A stretch of DNA of 26,275 bases, from positions 1 through 26,275 of the forward strand of contig CAZPMO010000056.1 in NCBI GenBank assembly GCA_964587515.1. Direction: 5' to 3'. Positions 19,580-26,275 of this stretch are shown here, one piece after another. Each line of letters starts with the position of its first letter. Position 1 is the stretch's first letter. The DNA is from CAZPMO01 sp964587515. GTDB lineage: Bacteria; Pseudomonadota; Alphaproteobacteria; MPNO01. The position numbers and the translations under genes were made by a program. The notes beneath the pieces were generated by a model. That model was not told where the DNA came from and made no database searches. It worked only from the letters and a program-made list of their open reading frames with translations.

Positions 19580-20975
19580 TATTCTTGTCGTCGACGACGA
19601 GGCGGATATCCGACGCCTCGTCTCCGACGTGCTCGAAGACGAGGGGTATGAATGCCGGGTCGCCGCCGACAGCGCCGGCGCGTTGGCTGCCGTCGAGGAG
19701 CGTCAGCCCAGCCTTGTGATCCTCGATATCTGGCTGAACGAAAGCGAACGCGACGGGCTCGATGTTCTGGAAATTCTGAAAAGGCGATATCCGGAAATGC
19801 CGGTCGTGATGATCAGCGGTCATGGCACGATCGAGACCGCCGTTAACGCGATCCAAATGGGCGCCTACGATTTCATCGAGAAGCCGTTCAAGGCCGATCG
19901 TCTGGTGTTGCTGGTCCAGCGCGCCATTGACGCCGCGCGACTGCGCCGCGAGAACGCCGAGTTGCGCCAGCGCGCCGGCGCCGAGACCGTGATGATCGGC
20001 GAGGCTTCCTCGATCGTGCAACTCAGCAACGCCATCGACCGCATTGCGCCGACCGACAGCCGGGTGCTGATCACCGGTCCGGCGGGCGCCGGCAAGGAGG
20101 TTGTCGCGCGGCTGGTCCATGAGCGGTCGCGGCGCAACGCCGGCCCGCTGATCGTGGTCAACTGCGCCACCATGTCGCCCGAACGCATGGAAATCGAGCT
20201 GTTCGGCACCGAACAAGGCGTCGACGGGACGGGCAGCGCGCGCATCGTCGGCCATTTCGAAAGGGCCCACGGCGGGACCCTGCTGCTCGACGAAGTGAGC
20301 GACATGCCGCCGGAAACCCAGAGCAAGATCGTGCGCGTGCTCCAGGAACAGACGTTTCAGCGGATCGGCGGCGCTGCGAAGGTGCATGTGAATGTGCGCG
20401 TGATGGCGACCTCGAACCGCGACCTCAACGAGGAGATGAATTCGGGCCGCTTCCGCCAGGATTTGTTCTACCGGCTGAATGTGGTGCCGGTCGAGGTGCC
20501 GCCGCTGTCGGCGCGCCGCGAGGATATCCCAAGGATCGTGCGGCATTTCGTGGAACAATCGGCCGAGGCTTCCGGCGTGCCGCCGCGCCACGTCGCCGAG
20601 GACGCGATGGCCGCGCTGCAGGCCTATAGCTGGCCCGGCAATGTACGCCAGCTGCGTAACGTGGTGGACTGGATACTGATCATGGCGCCGGGCGAGGCGC
20701 CGGACGCGGTGCGCGCCGATATGCTGCCGCCCGAGATAATATCGACCACGACGGAGTCCATGCGGTGGGACCGGGGCAGTGAAATCATGGGGTTGCCGCT
20801 CCGCGAAGCGCGGGAAATTTTCGAACGCCAATACCTGGTTTCCCAGATCGATCGCTTCGGCGGCAATATTTCGCGGACCGCGTCGTTTATCGGCATGGAG
20901 CGCTCGGCGCTGCATCGCAAACTCAAATCACTTGGCGTCAGCGCCGCCGATAGGGTAGACGGGGCTGGTGGATAA
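19569..20975 (+). CDS. ntrX: NtrX response regulator lacking the GAFTGA motif
   Basis: Partner regulator of NtrY, 468 residues. The receiver domain has DDE at residues 9-11 and phospho-acceptor D53 (VILDIWLNESERDG). The AAA+ domain keeps Walker A GPAGAGKEVVARL and Walker B LLLDEVSDMPPE. The position where NtrC has GAFTGA instead reads FGTEQGVDGTGSARIVG, so contact with sigma-54 is not expected. Loss of this motif is, as I recall, reported for other alphaproteobacterial NtrX proteins, which then act as sigma-54-independent DNA binders. A Fis-like helix-turn-helix closes the protein (GGNISRTASFIGMERSALHRKL). The last codons and the TAA (20973-20975) lie inside a long inverted repeat. Confidence 0.96.
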   Translation: MAFDILVVDDEADIRRLVSDVLEDEGYECRVAADSAGALAAVEERQPSLVILDIWLNESERDGLDVLEILKRRYPEMPVVMISGHGTIETAVNAIQMGAYDFIEKPFKADRLVLLVQRAIDAARLRRENAELRQRAGAETVMIGEASSIVQLSNAIDRIAPTDSRVLITGPAGAGKEVVARLVHERSRRNAGPLIVVNCATMSPERMEIELFGTEQGVDGTGSARIVGHFERAHGGTLLLDEVSDMPPETQSKIVRVLQEQTFQRIGGAAKVHVNVRVMATSNRDLNEEMNSGRFRQDLFYRLNVVPVEVPPLSARREDIPRIVRHFVEQSAEASGVPPRHVAEDAMAALQAYSWPGNVRQLRNVVDWILIMAPGEAPDAVRADMLPPEIISTTTESMRWDRGSEIMGLPLREAREIFERQYLVSQIDRFGGNISRTASFIGMERSALHRKLKSLGVSAADRVDGAGG

Positions 20976-21032
20976 AATCTAACGTATGGGAAACCGTCAT
21001 ATCGGTACCATATGTTAGAATCTATCCACTAG
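20965..21032. repeat. Long imperfect hairpin spanning the ntrX stop codon
   Basis: Arm 20968-20989 (GTGGATAAAATCTAACGTATGG, shown here as GTGGATAAAATC then TAACGTATGG) pairs with 21008-21029 at 19 of 22 positions plus one G-U. Pairing extends by three more pairs outward to 20965/21032. Inside, ACCG (20993-20996) can pair with CGGT (21003-21006) around a six-base loop. No T-run follows, so it is not a classical intrinsic terminator. It may protect the 3' end of the ntr transcript, uncouple it from trkA, or be a small dispersed palindromic element. Confidence 0.8.
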
Positions 21033-21082
21033 AAACTGAGCATCCCAATTCCGATAACGAATTTCAACGGAGCGAGACCCGC

Positions 21083-22459
21083 ATGAAAGCCATTGTCTGC
21101 GGCGCCGGTCAGGTGGGGTTCCATATCGCCCGCCAGCTGGCCGCGGAGAATAATGACGTAACGGTAATCGACCATTCCGAGGAACGTGTCCGCCATGTCG
21201 GCGACGCGCTCGATGTTCAGGCGATGGTCGGCTTTGCGTCTCATCCCGACGTGCTGGAGCGCGCGGCGGCCGGCGACGCCGACATGATCATCGCGGTCAC
21301 CCAGGCCGACGAGGTCAACATGGTGGCATGCCAGGTGGCCCATTCTCTGTTCAACGTACCAACCAAGATCGCGCGGGTGCGCCATCAGAGCTATCTCGAT
21401 CCGATCTGGGCGGACCTGTTCAGCCGCGAGCACATGCCCATCGACGTCATCATTTCGCCGGAGATCGAGGTGGCGCGCGCGATTTCCCGGCGCCTTACGG
21501 TTCCCGGCGCGTTCGACACCATTCCGCTGGCCGACGGCAGGGTACAGGTGATCGGGGTGCGCTGCGACGATGACTGCCCGGTCATCAACACGCCATTGCG
21601 TCAGCTCACCGGCATTTTTCCCGACCTCAATATCGTCGTGGTCGGGATCATTCGGGATGGCGGAAACGTCGTGCCGACCGCGGAAGACCAGATGCTGGCG
21701 GGCGACGAAGTTTATTTCGTCGCCGACAGCGAGCATGTCGGGCGCGCGATGGCGGTCTTTGGCCACGAGGAAGCGCAGGCCCGGCGCGTCATCATCGCCG
21801 GTGGCGGCCATATCGGCGAGTTTCTCGCCCGTCTGATCCACGATGAGCACCCGGGCGTGAACGCGAAGGTGATCGAGTTCAACAAGGATCAGGCCGAGCG
21901 CGCCGCCCGCGCCCTGCCCGACACCACGGTGCTCAATGGCGACGCGCTTGATCCGGACATTCTCCAGGAAGCCAATGTCAGCGTCACCGAGGCCATCATC
22001 GCGGTGACCAATGATGATGAAACCAATATCCTGGCGTCGTTGCTGGCCAAACGCTATGGCTGCACGCGCGCGCTGACGCTGATCAATAATATGAATTACG
22101 GGCCGCTGATCACCACGCTCGGGGTCGATGCGGTGGTCAGTCCGCGCGCGATCACGGTCTCGACCATTCTCCAGCATGTGCGGCGCGGCCGCATCCGCGC
22201 GGTCCATTCGTTGAACGAGGGGTTCGGCGAGATCATGGAGGCCGATATTCTCGATACCTCCCGGCTGGTCGGTCTGCCGATCCGGGACGCCGACCTGCCG
22301 GACGGCGTGCTGTTCGGCGCCATCGTGCGCGACGAGGAGGTGCTCATTCCGAGGGCGGGCACCCTGCTTCGCGCCAATGACCGGGTGGTGATGTTCGTCG
22401 CGTCGCAGGCGGTGAAGCATGTCGAAAAACTGTTCGCCGTACGGCTTGAATTTTTTTAA
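21083..22459 (+). CDS. trkA: Trk potassium uptake regulatory subunit TrkA
   Basis: Cytosolic peripheral subunit of the Trk potassium transporter; it binds NAD(H) or other nucleotides and gates the TrkH/TrkG channel. The 458 residues contain two RCK modules. The first Rossmann fold has GAGQVGFHIARQLA (residues 7-20) and the second has IAGGGHIGEFLARLI (about residue 240). Each is followed by a TrkA-C type domain. Full-length homologues are about 458 residues, so the gene is complete. GGAG lies about 11 bases upstream of the ATG. The position directly after ntrYX recurs in Rhodospirillales. No trkH gene lies within this window. Confidence 0.96.
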   Translation: MKAIVCGAGQVGFHIARQLAAENNDVTVIDHSEERVRHVGDALDVQAMVGFASHPDVLERAAAGDADMIIAVTQADEVNMVACQVAHSLFNVPTKIARVRHQSYLDPIWADLFSREHMPIDVIISPEIEVARAISRRLTVPGAFDTIPLADGRVQVIGVRCDDDCPVINTPLRQLTGIFPDLNIVVVGIIRDGGNVVPTAEDQMLAGDEVYFVADSEHVGRAMAVFGHEEAQARRVIIAGGGHIGEFLARLIHDEHPGVNAKVIEFNKDQAERAARALPDTTVLNGDALDPDILQEANVSVTEAIIAVTNDDETNILASLLAKRYGCTRALTLINNMNYGPLITTLGVDAVVSPRAITVSTILQHVRRGRIRAVHSLNEGFGEIMEADILDTSRLVGLPIRDADLPDGVLFGAIVRDEEVLIPRAGTLLRANDRVVMFVASQAVKHVEKLFAVRLEFF

Positions 22460-22474
22460 GAGAAACCCGCGTTC

Positions 22475-23335
22475 ATGTCCCGCATAGCCTATGTCGACGG
22501 AATCTATGTGCCGCACGGATCGGCCGCCGTTCATATCGAGGATCGCGGCTATCAGTTCGCCGATGGCGTCTACGAGGTGATCGCGGTGGTCGGAGGCCGT
22601 CGGATCGACGACGACAATCATTTCGAACGGCTCGAACGTTCGTTGGGCGAGCTTGGCATTCCTATGCCGATGTCGCGCCGCCCGATGTCCATGGTGATGG
22701 ACGAGGTGGTGCGCCGCAACCGCGTCGATCATGGGATACTCTATTTGCAGGTCACCCGGGGCGCCGCGCGGCGCGAACACGCCTGGCCCCGAGTATCGCG
22801 ACCGGTGCTGACCATTACCGCCCGTCGCCAACCGCCGCCCGGCGCCGAACTTGTCGCGCGGGGCGTCGCGGTGATCACCATCCCCGACATGCGCTGGAAA
22901 CGAAACGACATCAAGTCGATCTCGCTGGTCGCCAACGTGCTCGGCAAACAGACCGCGCGCGAGGCCGGCGCCTATGAAGCCTGGATGCTCGACGGCGAGG
23001 GGAATGTCACCGAGGGAACCTCGACCACGGCGTGGATCGTCACCGCGGCCGGCGAAATCGTCACGCGACCCCTCGACAACGCGATCCTAAGCGGCGTGAC
23101 CCGGACCGCCATCCTCGAGATCGCGCGCGCGGCGAAACTGCCGGTGGTGGAGCGCGCATTCTCGCCCACCGAAGCCGTGGCCGCGAAAGAAGCCTTCCTG
23201 ACCAGCACATCATCCTATGTGATGCCGATTATCTCGATCGACGACCGGCGGGTTGGCGATGGTCGCCCCGGTTCGGTGACGCTCGATCTTTTGAAACGAT
23301 ATAATCAACGCATTCAACCGGTAAACTATTCGTGA
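22475..23335 (+). CDS. dat: D-amino acid aminotransferase (fold-type IV PLP enzyme)
   Basis: PLP-dependent transaminase interconverting D-amino acids and 2-oxo acids, for example D-alanine plus 2-oxoglutarate to pyruvate plus D-glutamate. The 286 residues match D-amino acid aminotransferase: VDGIYVPHGSAAVHIEDRGYQFADG at the start, Schiff-base lysine K147 in RNDIKSISLVANVL, and E180 in NVTEGTSTTAW for the PLP ring nitrogen. Related fold IV enzymes (branched-chain aminotransferase, aminodeoxychorismate lyase) are alternatives, but the DIKS motif and length favour Dat. The start is 15 bases after trkA; the stop overlaps the next gene's GTG by four bases. Confidence 0.92.
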   Translation: MSRIAYVDGIYVPHGSAAVHIEDRGYQFADGVYEVIAVVGGRRIDDDNHFERLERSLGELGIPMPMSRRPMSMVMDEVVRRNRVDHGILYLQVTRGAARREHAWPRVSRPVLTITARRQPPPGAELVARGVAVITIPDMRWKRNDIKSISLVANVLGKQTAREAGAYEAWMLDGEGNVTEGTSTTAWIVTAAGEIVTRPLDNAILSGVTRTAILEIARAAKLPVVERAFSPTEAVAAKEAFLTSTSSYVMPIISIDDRRVGDGRPGSVTLDLLKRYNQRIQPVNYS

Positions 23336-23997
23336 TCGCAATGATAATTGAGGAACTGCCCCGCGCGGTTTTGTTCGATTGGGACAATACGCTGGTCGAT
23401 AGCTGGGCCACGATTCACGAATCCCTGAACACCACACTCGCGGCCATGGGGCATCCGGTCTGGACTTTCGATGAAACCCGCGCACGGGTACGCAAATCGT
23501 TACGTGAAACCTTCCCCGAAATGTTCGGCGATGACTGGGAAAAAGCGCGCGATATCTTCTATGAACGGTTCCGCGAAATTCATCTCGAAATGCTGGTCAC
23601 GCTTCCGGGCTCCGAAGAACTGATCAGGGCCTTGGCGCAAAAAAACGTCTATCTTGGGGTAGTTAGCAACAAGTCCGGCGATCATTTGCGGCGCGAGGCG
23701 GTGCATCTCGGCTGGGACGCATTGTTCGGGCGGCTTGTCGGCGCGACCGACGCGGTGCGCGACAAGCCGGCGATCGAGCCGGTGAATATGGCGCTCGAGG
23801 GTAGTGGAATCGCGCCCGGTCGAGATGTCTGGTTTGTCGGCGACACCGGGATCGACATGCAGTGCGCCCACAACGCGAACTGTGTCCCGATCCTGATCCG
23901 GGAGGCCGCACCGGGCACGGATGAGTTTACGGAATTTGCGCCAGAGACCCATTTCTTCGACTGCGCGGCGCTAGCCGGACTTGTCTATGACCTGTAG
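23332..23997 (+). CDS. HAD-superfamily hydrolase, phosphoglycolate-phosphatase-like
   Basis: Cytosolic phosphatase of the haloacid dehalogenase superfamily, 221 residues. Motif I is DWDNTLVDSW (nucleophile D16, acid/base D18), motif II is VVSNKSG, motif III the lysine in RDKPAIEP, and motif IV GDTGIDMQCA. The helical cap between motifs I and II (about residues 25-90) is of the Gph/PgmB type. The reading from GTG 23332 overlaps the aminotransferase stop (GTGA). An ATG at 23341 in the same frame would lose three residues and is an equally good start, since neither has a clear Shine-Dalgarno. The physiological substrate is unknown; phosphoglycolate is only one possibility. Confidence 0.9.
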   Translation: MIAMIIEELPRAVLFDWDNTLVDSWATIHESLNTTLAAMGHPVWTFDETRARVRKSLRETFPEMFGDDWEKARDIFYERFREIHLEMLVTLPGSEELIRALAQKNVYLGVVSNKSGDHLRREAVHLGWDALFGRLVGATDAVRDKPAIEPVNMALEGSGIAPGRDVWFVGDTGIDMQCAHNANCVPILIREAAPGTDEFTEFAPETHFFDCAALAGLVYDL

Positions 23998-24134
23998 GGT
24001 CCCATATTGTCGAAGAAGCGGGATTGATGTAGCAAATCCCGAACGCAATTACGGGGGCCGATAAAGTCGGGAAAAGGTGGCGTTCCCGGTTCGGGGCCCC
24101 GTGTAACCAAAAGAAAACAAGGGCCCGTATAATC
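23998..24134. promoter_or_regulatory. hfq upstream region with small hairpins
   Basis: A 137-base spacer between the HAD gene and hfq. It holds a 7-bp hairpin (CGGGATT 24019-24025 with AATCCCG 24035-24041, nine-base loop) without a T-run, and a perfect 10-base palindrome CGGGGCCCCG (24092-24101). AAGGG at 24119-24123 is a weakly placed ribosome site for hfq. I cannot name a promoter with confidence. Hfq autoregulation through its own leader is known in other bacteria but nothing here proves it. Confidence 0.4.
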
Positions 24135-24380
24135 ATGACCGTTCAAGACACTTTCCTGAACCATATTCGTAAAGGCAAAACGCCGGTGACCGTTTTTCTG
24201 GTCAATGGCGTGAAGCTGCAAGGCATCATCACCGGGTTCGATAATTTCTGTGTCCTGCTGCGGCGCGATGGCCATTCGCAGCTCGTCTATAAGCATGCGA
24301 TTTCAACCGTCATGCCGGTAGCGCCGATTTCGCTCTACGACGACGACGACAAGGAGCAGGAAGAAGAAGCTCTCGCTTGA
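24135..24380 (+). CDS. hfq: RNA chaperone Hfq
   Basis: Hexameric Sm-like protein that helps small RNAs pair with mRNAs and affects RNA stability. The 81 residues include the Sm1 motif (VTVFLVNGVKLQGIITGFDNFCVLLRR, split here as VTVFLVNGVKLQG and IITGFDNFCVLLRR) and Sm2 with Y52-K53-H54 (YKHAIST), the proximal-face uridine pocket. A short acidic tail DDDDKEQEEE ends the protein, much shorter than in enterobacteria and usual for alphaproteobacteria. The stop is one base before the GTG of hflX, as expected for the conserved hfq-hflX pair. Confidence 0.98.
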   Translation: MTVQDTFLNHIRKGKTPVTVFLVNGVKLQGIITGFDNFCVLLRRDGHSQLVYKHAISTVMPVAPISLYDDDDKEQEEEALA

Positions 24381-24381
24381 C

Positions 24382-25722
24382 GTGATCGATACGGCCGGCG
24401 AGGGCTTTGATGGCGCTACGGGGCGCGCCGCGGTCCTCCACCCTTACCTTAAATCCGGCAAACGCGATGCGAGGGCGCCCGAGGCGCGTCTTGACGAAGC
24501 GGCCGGACTCGCCCGCGCGATCGATCTTAAAATCGTCGCGGCCGAATTGTTCCCGGTGACGCGGCGACGGCCGGCGACCTATTTCGGCGCCGGCGTGGTC
24601 GAGACCGTCGCCGATTTGGTCGAAACCCAGGAAATCGAAATCGTCTGTGTCGATACCGCGCTGTCGCCGATCCAGCAGCGCAATCTGGAACGCGCCTGGA
24701 AGTGCAAGGTCATCGACCGCACCGGTCTGATCCTGGAAATCTTCGGCGCCCGCGCGCGTACCCATGAAGGCCGGCTTCAGGTCGAACTTGCCCACCTGTC
24801 CTACCAGCGGAGCCGCCTGGTGCGCAGTTGGACCCATCTCGAACGCCAGCGCGGCGGGTTCGGGTTTACCGGCGGTCCGGGCGAAACTCAGATCGAATCC
24901 GATCGCCGGCAGATCGACGAACGCATCACGCGGCTCAAGCGTCAGCTCGACCGGGTGCGCCGCACCCGCGAATTGCACCGAAAGGCGCGCAATCGCGTGC
25001 CCAATCCGGTGATTGCGCTGGTCGGGTATACCAACGCCGGCAAATCGACCCTGTTCAACCGGCTCACACAGGCCGATGTGCATGCCGAGGATCAGTTGTT
25101 CGCGACGCTCGATCCCACGATGCGCTCGTTGAAACTCCCCTCGGGGCGCACCGTCATTCTGTCGGACACGGTGGGTTTCGTGTCTAACCTGCCGACCGAT
25201 CTGATCGCGGCCTTTCGGGCGACGCTTGAGGAGGTCGTCGAGGCGAACCTCATCGTCCATGTGCGCGACGCCGCGCATCCGGACAGCGAGGCCCAGAAAC
25301 TGGATGTGCTTTCGGTGCTCGACGGCCTCGGAATCGATGGATCCGAAAAAGGCTACATCCTTGAGGTGCTGAACAAGATCGACCTGCTCGATGACGAGGC
25401 CCGCGAGAACGTTCTCAACCGCGTCGGGCGGTCCAACGACACCGTGGCGATCTCGGCGGTGACCGGAGAGGGTTGCGCGACGGTCCTCGATCTGATCGAC
25501 GCCACTGTCGGTGGCCGGGATTATGTGGAGCTTTCCGTCGATATCGCGGACGGCGCCGCCATCGCCTGGCTTTATCGCCACGGCGACGTGGTGAACCGCG
25601 AGGATGGCGAGCGCGAAGCGCGCTTCAAGGTGGGGCTCGATGCGGCGGATCTCGCGCGTTTCGAACGCCGCGCGAAGCCTGCTCCGCTACCGCGGGACGA
25701 CGTGGACACCCCGACGAACTGA
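24382..25722 (+). CDS. hflX: Ribosome-associated GTPase HflX
   Basis: GTPase that binds the large ribosomal subunit and can split stalled or hibernating ribosomes under stress. The 446 residues begin with the HflX N-terminal domain (TYFGAGVVE; RTHEGRLQVELAHLSYQ). The linker motif RGGFGFTGGPGETQIESDRR and a coiled-coil follow. The G domain has G1 GYTNAGKS (215-222), G3 DTVGFV and G4 NKID. The C-terminal domain follows at about residue 375. The GTG start at 24382 directly follows the hfq stop and uses the purine-rich end of hfq (GGAGCAGGAAGAAG) as ribosome site. In many relatives mazG follows; here groESL does. Confidence 0.95.
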   Translation: MIDTAGEGFDGATGRAAVLHPYLKSGKRDARAPEARLDEAAGLARAIDLKIVAAELFPVTRRRPATYFGAGVVETVADLVETQEIEIVCVDTALSPIQQRNLERAWKCKVIDRTGLILEIFGARARTHEGRLQVELAHLSYQRSRLVRSWTHLERQRGGFGFTGGPGETQIESDRRQIDERITRLKRQLDRVRRTRELHRKARNRVPNPVIALVGYTNAGKSTLFNRLTQADVHAEDQLFATLDPTMRSLKLPSGRTVILSDTVGFVSNLPTDLIAAFRATLEEVVEANLIVHVRDAAHPDSEAQKLDVLSVLDGLGIDGSEKGYILEVLNKIDLLDDEARENVLNRVGRSNDTVAISAVTGEGCATVLDLIDATVGGRDYVELSVDIADGAAIAWLYRHGDVVNREDGEREARFKVGLDAADLARFERRAKPAPLPRDDVDTPTN

Positions 25723-25762
25723 GCCACCCGGTTACCCGAAAATACTTTGTCGTCCTGGAGTG

Positions 25763-25791
25763 TTGACACGATCGGGCAGTCCTCTTATATA
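25763..25791 (+). promoter_or_regulatory. Sigma-70 promoter of groESL
   Basis: Perfect -35 TTGACA at 25763-25768, 17-base spacer, and -10 TATATA at 25786-25791. Transcription should start near 25798, inside the CIRCE operator. This is the best promoter in the window. Confidence 0.9.
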
Positions 25792-25792
25792 G

Positions 25793-25819
25793 CTGGCACT
25801 CGCCAATCGGGAGTGCTAA
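25793..25819 (+). promoter_or_regulatory. CIRCE operator (HrcA binding site)
   Basis: CTGGCACTC (25793-25801), nine-base spacer GCCAATCGG, then GAGTGCTAA (25811-25819). This matches the CIRCE consensus TTAGCACTC-N9-GAGTGCTAA at all but two bases. It starts one base after the -10 element and covers the predicted start site, so HrcA bound here should block groESL transcription until heat shock. hrcA itself is not in the window. Confidence 0.95.
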
Positions 25820-25867
25820 CAGGCGCTATTCCGTAAGCGTTTAGAACAACATCAGGAGAGAAGGTCG

Positions 25868-26155
25868 ATGAAAATCAGGCCATTGCATGACCGCGTACTG
25901 GTCGAGCCGTTGGAGGCGGAGGAAAAGTCCGCCGGTGGGATTATTATTCCGGATACAGCCAAGGAAAAACCGATGGAAGGCAAGATTGTCGCTGTCGGTT
26001 CCGGGGCGCGCGGCGAGGACGGCAAAATCGTCAAACTGGACGTAAAGTCCGGTGACCGCGTTCTGTACGGAAAGTGGTCGGGCACCGAGGTCAAGGTAGA
26101 CGGTAACGACTATCTGATCATGAAGGAGTCCGACATCATGGGTGTAATTGAGTAG
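25868..26155 (+). CDS. groES: Co-chaperonin GroES
   Basis: Ten-kilodalton lid of the GroEL folding chamber. The 95 residues start MKIRPLHDRVLVEP, the family N-terminus. They include the mobile loop that contacts GroEL (KSAGGIIIPDTAKEKP, about residues 19-34) and the roof-loop region, and end ESDIMGVIE. AGGAGAG at 25854-25860 is a strong ribosome site. First gene of the HrcA/CIRCE-controlled groESL operon; groEL starts 11 bases downstream. Confidence 0.98.
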   Translation: MKIRPLHDRVLVEPLEAEEKSAGGIIIPDTAKEKPMEGKIVAVGSGARGEDGKIVKLDVKSGDRVLYGKWSGTEVKVDGNDYLIMKESDIMGVIE

Positions 26156-26166
26156 AGGTTGGATAG

Positions 26167-26275
26167 ATGGCAGCCAAGGAAGTTAAATTCGAAGCAGACG
26201 CCAGGGGCCGCATGCTCCAAGGCGTCGATATTCTCGCCAACGCGGTCAAGGTGACGCTGGGGCCCAAGGGCCGCA
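26167..26275 (+). CDS. groEL: Chaperonin GroEL, N-terminal fragment cut by window edge
   Basis: The first 36 codons of the 60-kDa chaperonin are visible: MAAKEVKFEADARGRML followed by the highly conserved GVDILANAVKVTLGPKGR, which begins the ATP-binding region. The remainder (about 510 residues) lies beyond the right edge. A weak GAGG/GGA ribosome site (26155-26163) lies between groES and this ATG. Confidence 0.98.
   Translation, partial: MAAKEVKFEADARGRMLQGVDILANAVKVTLGPKGR

Noticed and set aside
24019..24041. Hairpin between the HAD gene and hfq as a terminator
   Set aside because: Only seven base pairs, a nine-base loop and no T-run; kept only as a note in the hfq upstream region.

Overview
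The window reads as chromosomal DNA of a high-GC alphaproteobacterium, most like Rhodospirillales and relatives. The main evidence is a fused ispDF, the order dusB-ntrB-ntrC-ntrY-ntrX-trkA-(D-amino acid aminotransferase)-hfq-hflX, and a CIRCE-controlled groESL operon. A run of ten N at 1342-1351 shows that this is a draft assembly with a scaffold gap. Taxonomy is inferred from gene order and protein character only. No tRNA, rRNA, CRISPR array, insertion sequence or integrase was found. No gene-free stretch exceeds 300 bases; the longest are 8175-8409 and 13451-13657.

Left part (1-13450) is a mixed segment. ispDF (minus strand, cut by the left edge) faces away from a glutathione S-transferase gene interrupted by the assembly gap. 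A CcsA/YpjD-like membrane protein follows. Next comes an outer-membrane beta-barrel gene broken by one in-frame amber codon. One base after it begins an exported seven-bladed WD40 protein with a C-terminal caspase domain that keeps its His/Cys dyad. After this lie an ACMSD-type amidohydrolase, two divergent luciferase-like flavin oxidoreductases separated by a perfect 38-bp inverted repeat, and a hyuA-hyuB pair for an ATP-dependent hydantoinase/oxoprolinase-type enzyme. The last five enzymes look like part of a catabolic accessory set with unknown substrate.

Right part (13658-25722) is a conserved regulatory block on the plus strand. dusB, ntrB and ntrC are joined by 4-base overlaps, and ntrY and ntrX overlap by 11 bases. 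NtrBC and NtrYX are two nitrogen/redox-related two-component pairs. NtrC has the sigma-54 contact motif GAFTGA; NtrX does not. A long imperfect hairpin spans the ntrX stop codon. Then come trkA (potassium uptake regulator), a PLP-dependent D-amino acid aminotransferase, a HAD phosphatase, hfq (RNA chaperone) and hflX (ribosome-associated GTPase).

The right end holds a textbook sigma-70 promoter (TTGACA, 17 bp, TATATA) followed by a CIRCE operator, groES and the first 36 codons of groEL.

The most promising non-routine element is the beta-barrel plus exported WD40-caspase pair at 2717-6008. In most alphaproteobacteria I know of, ispDF lies next to dusB, so the 12.6 kb between them here is probably acquired or rearranged.
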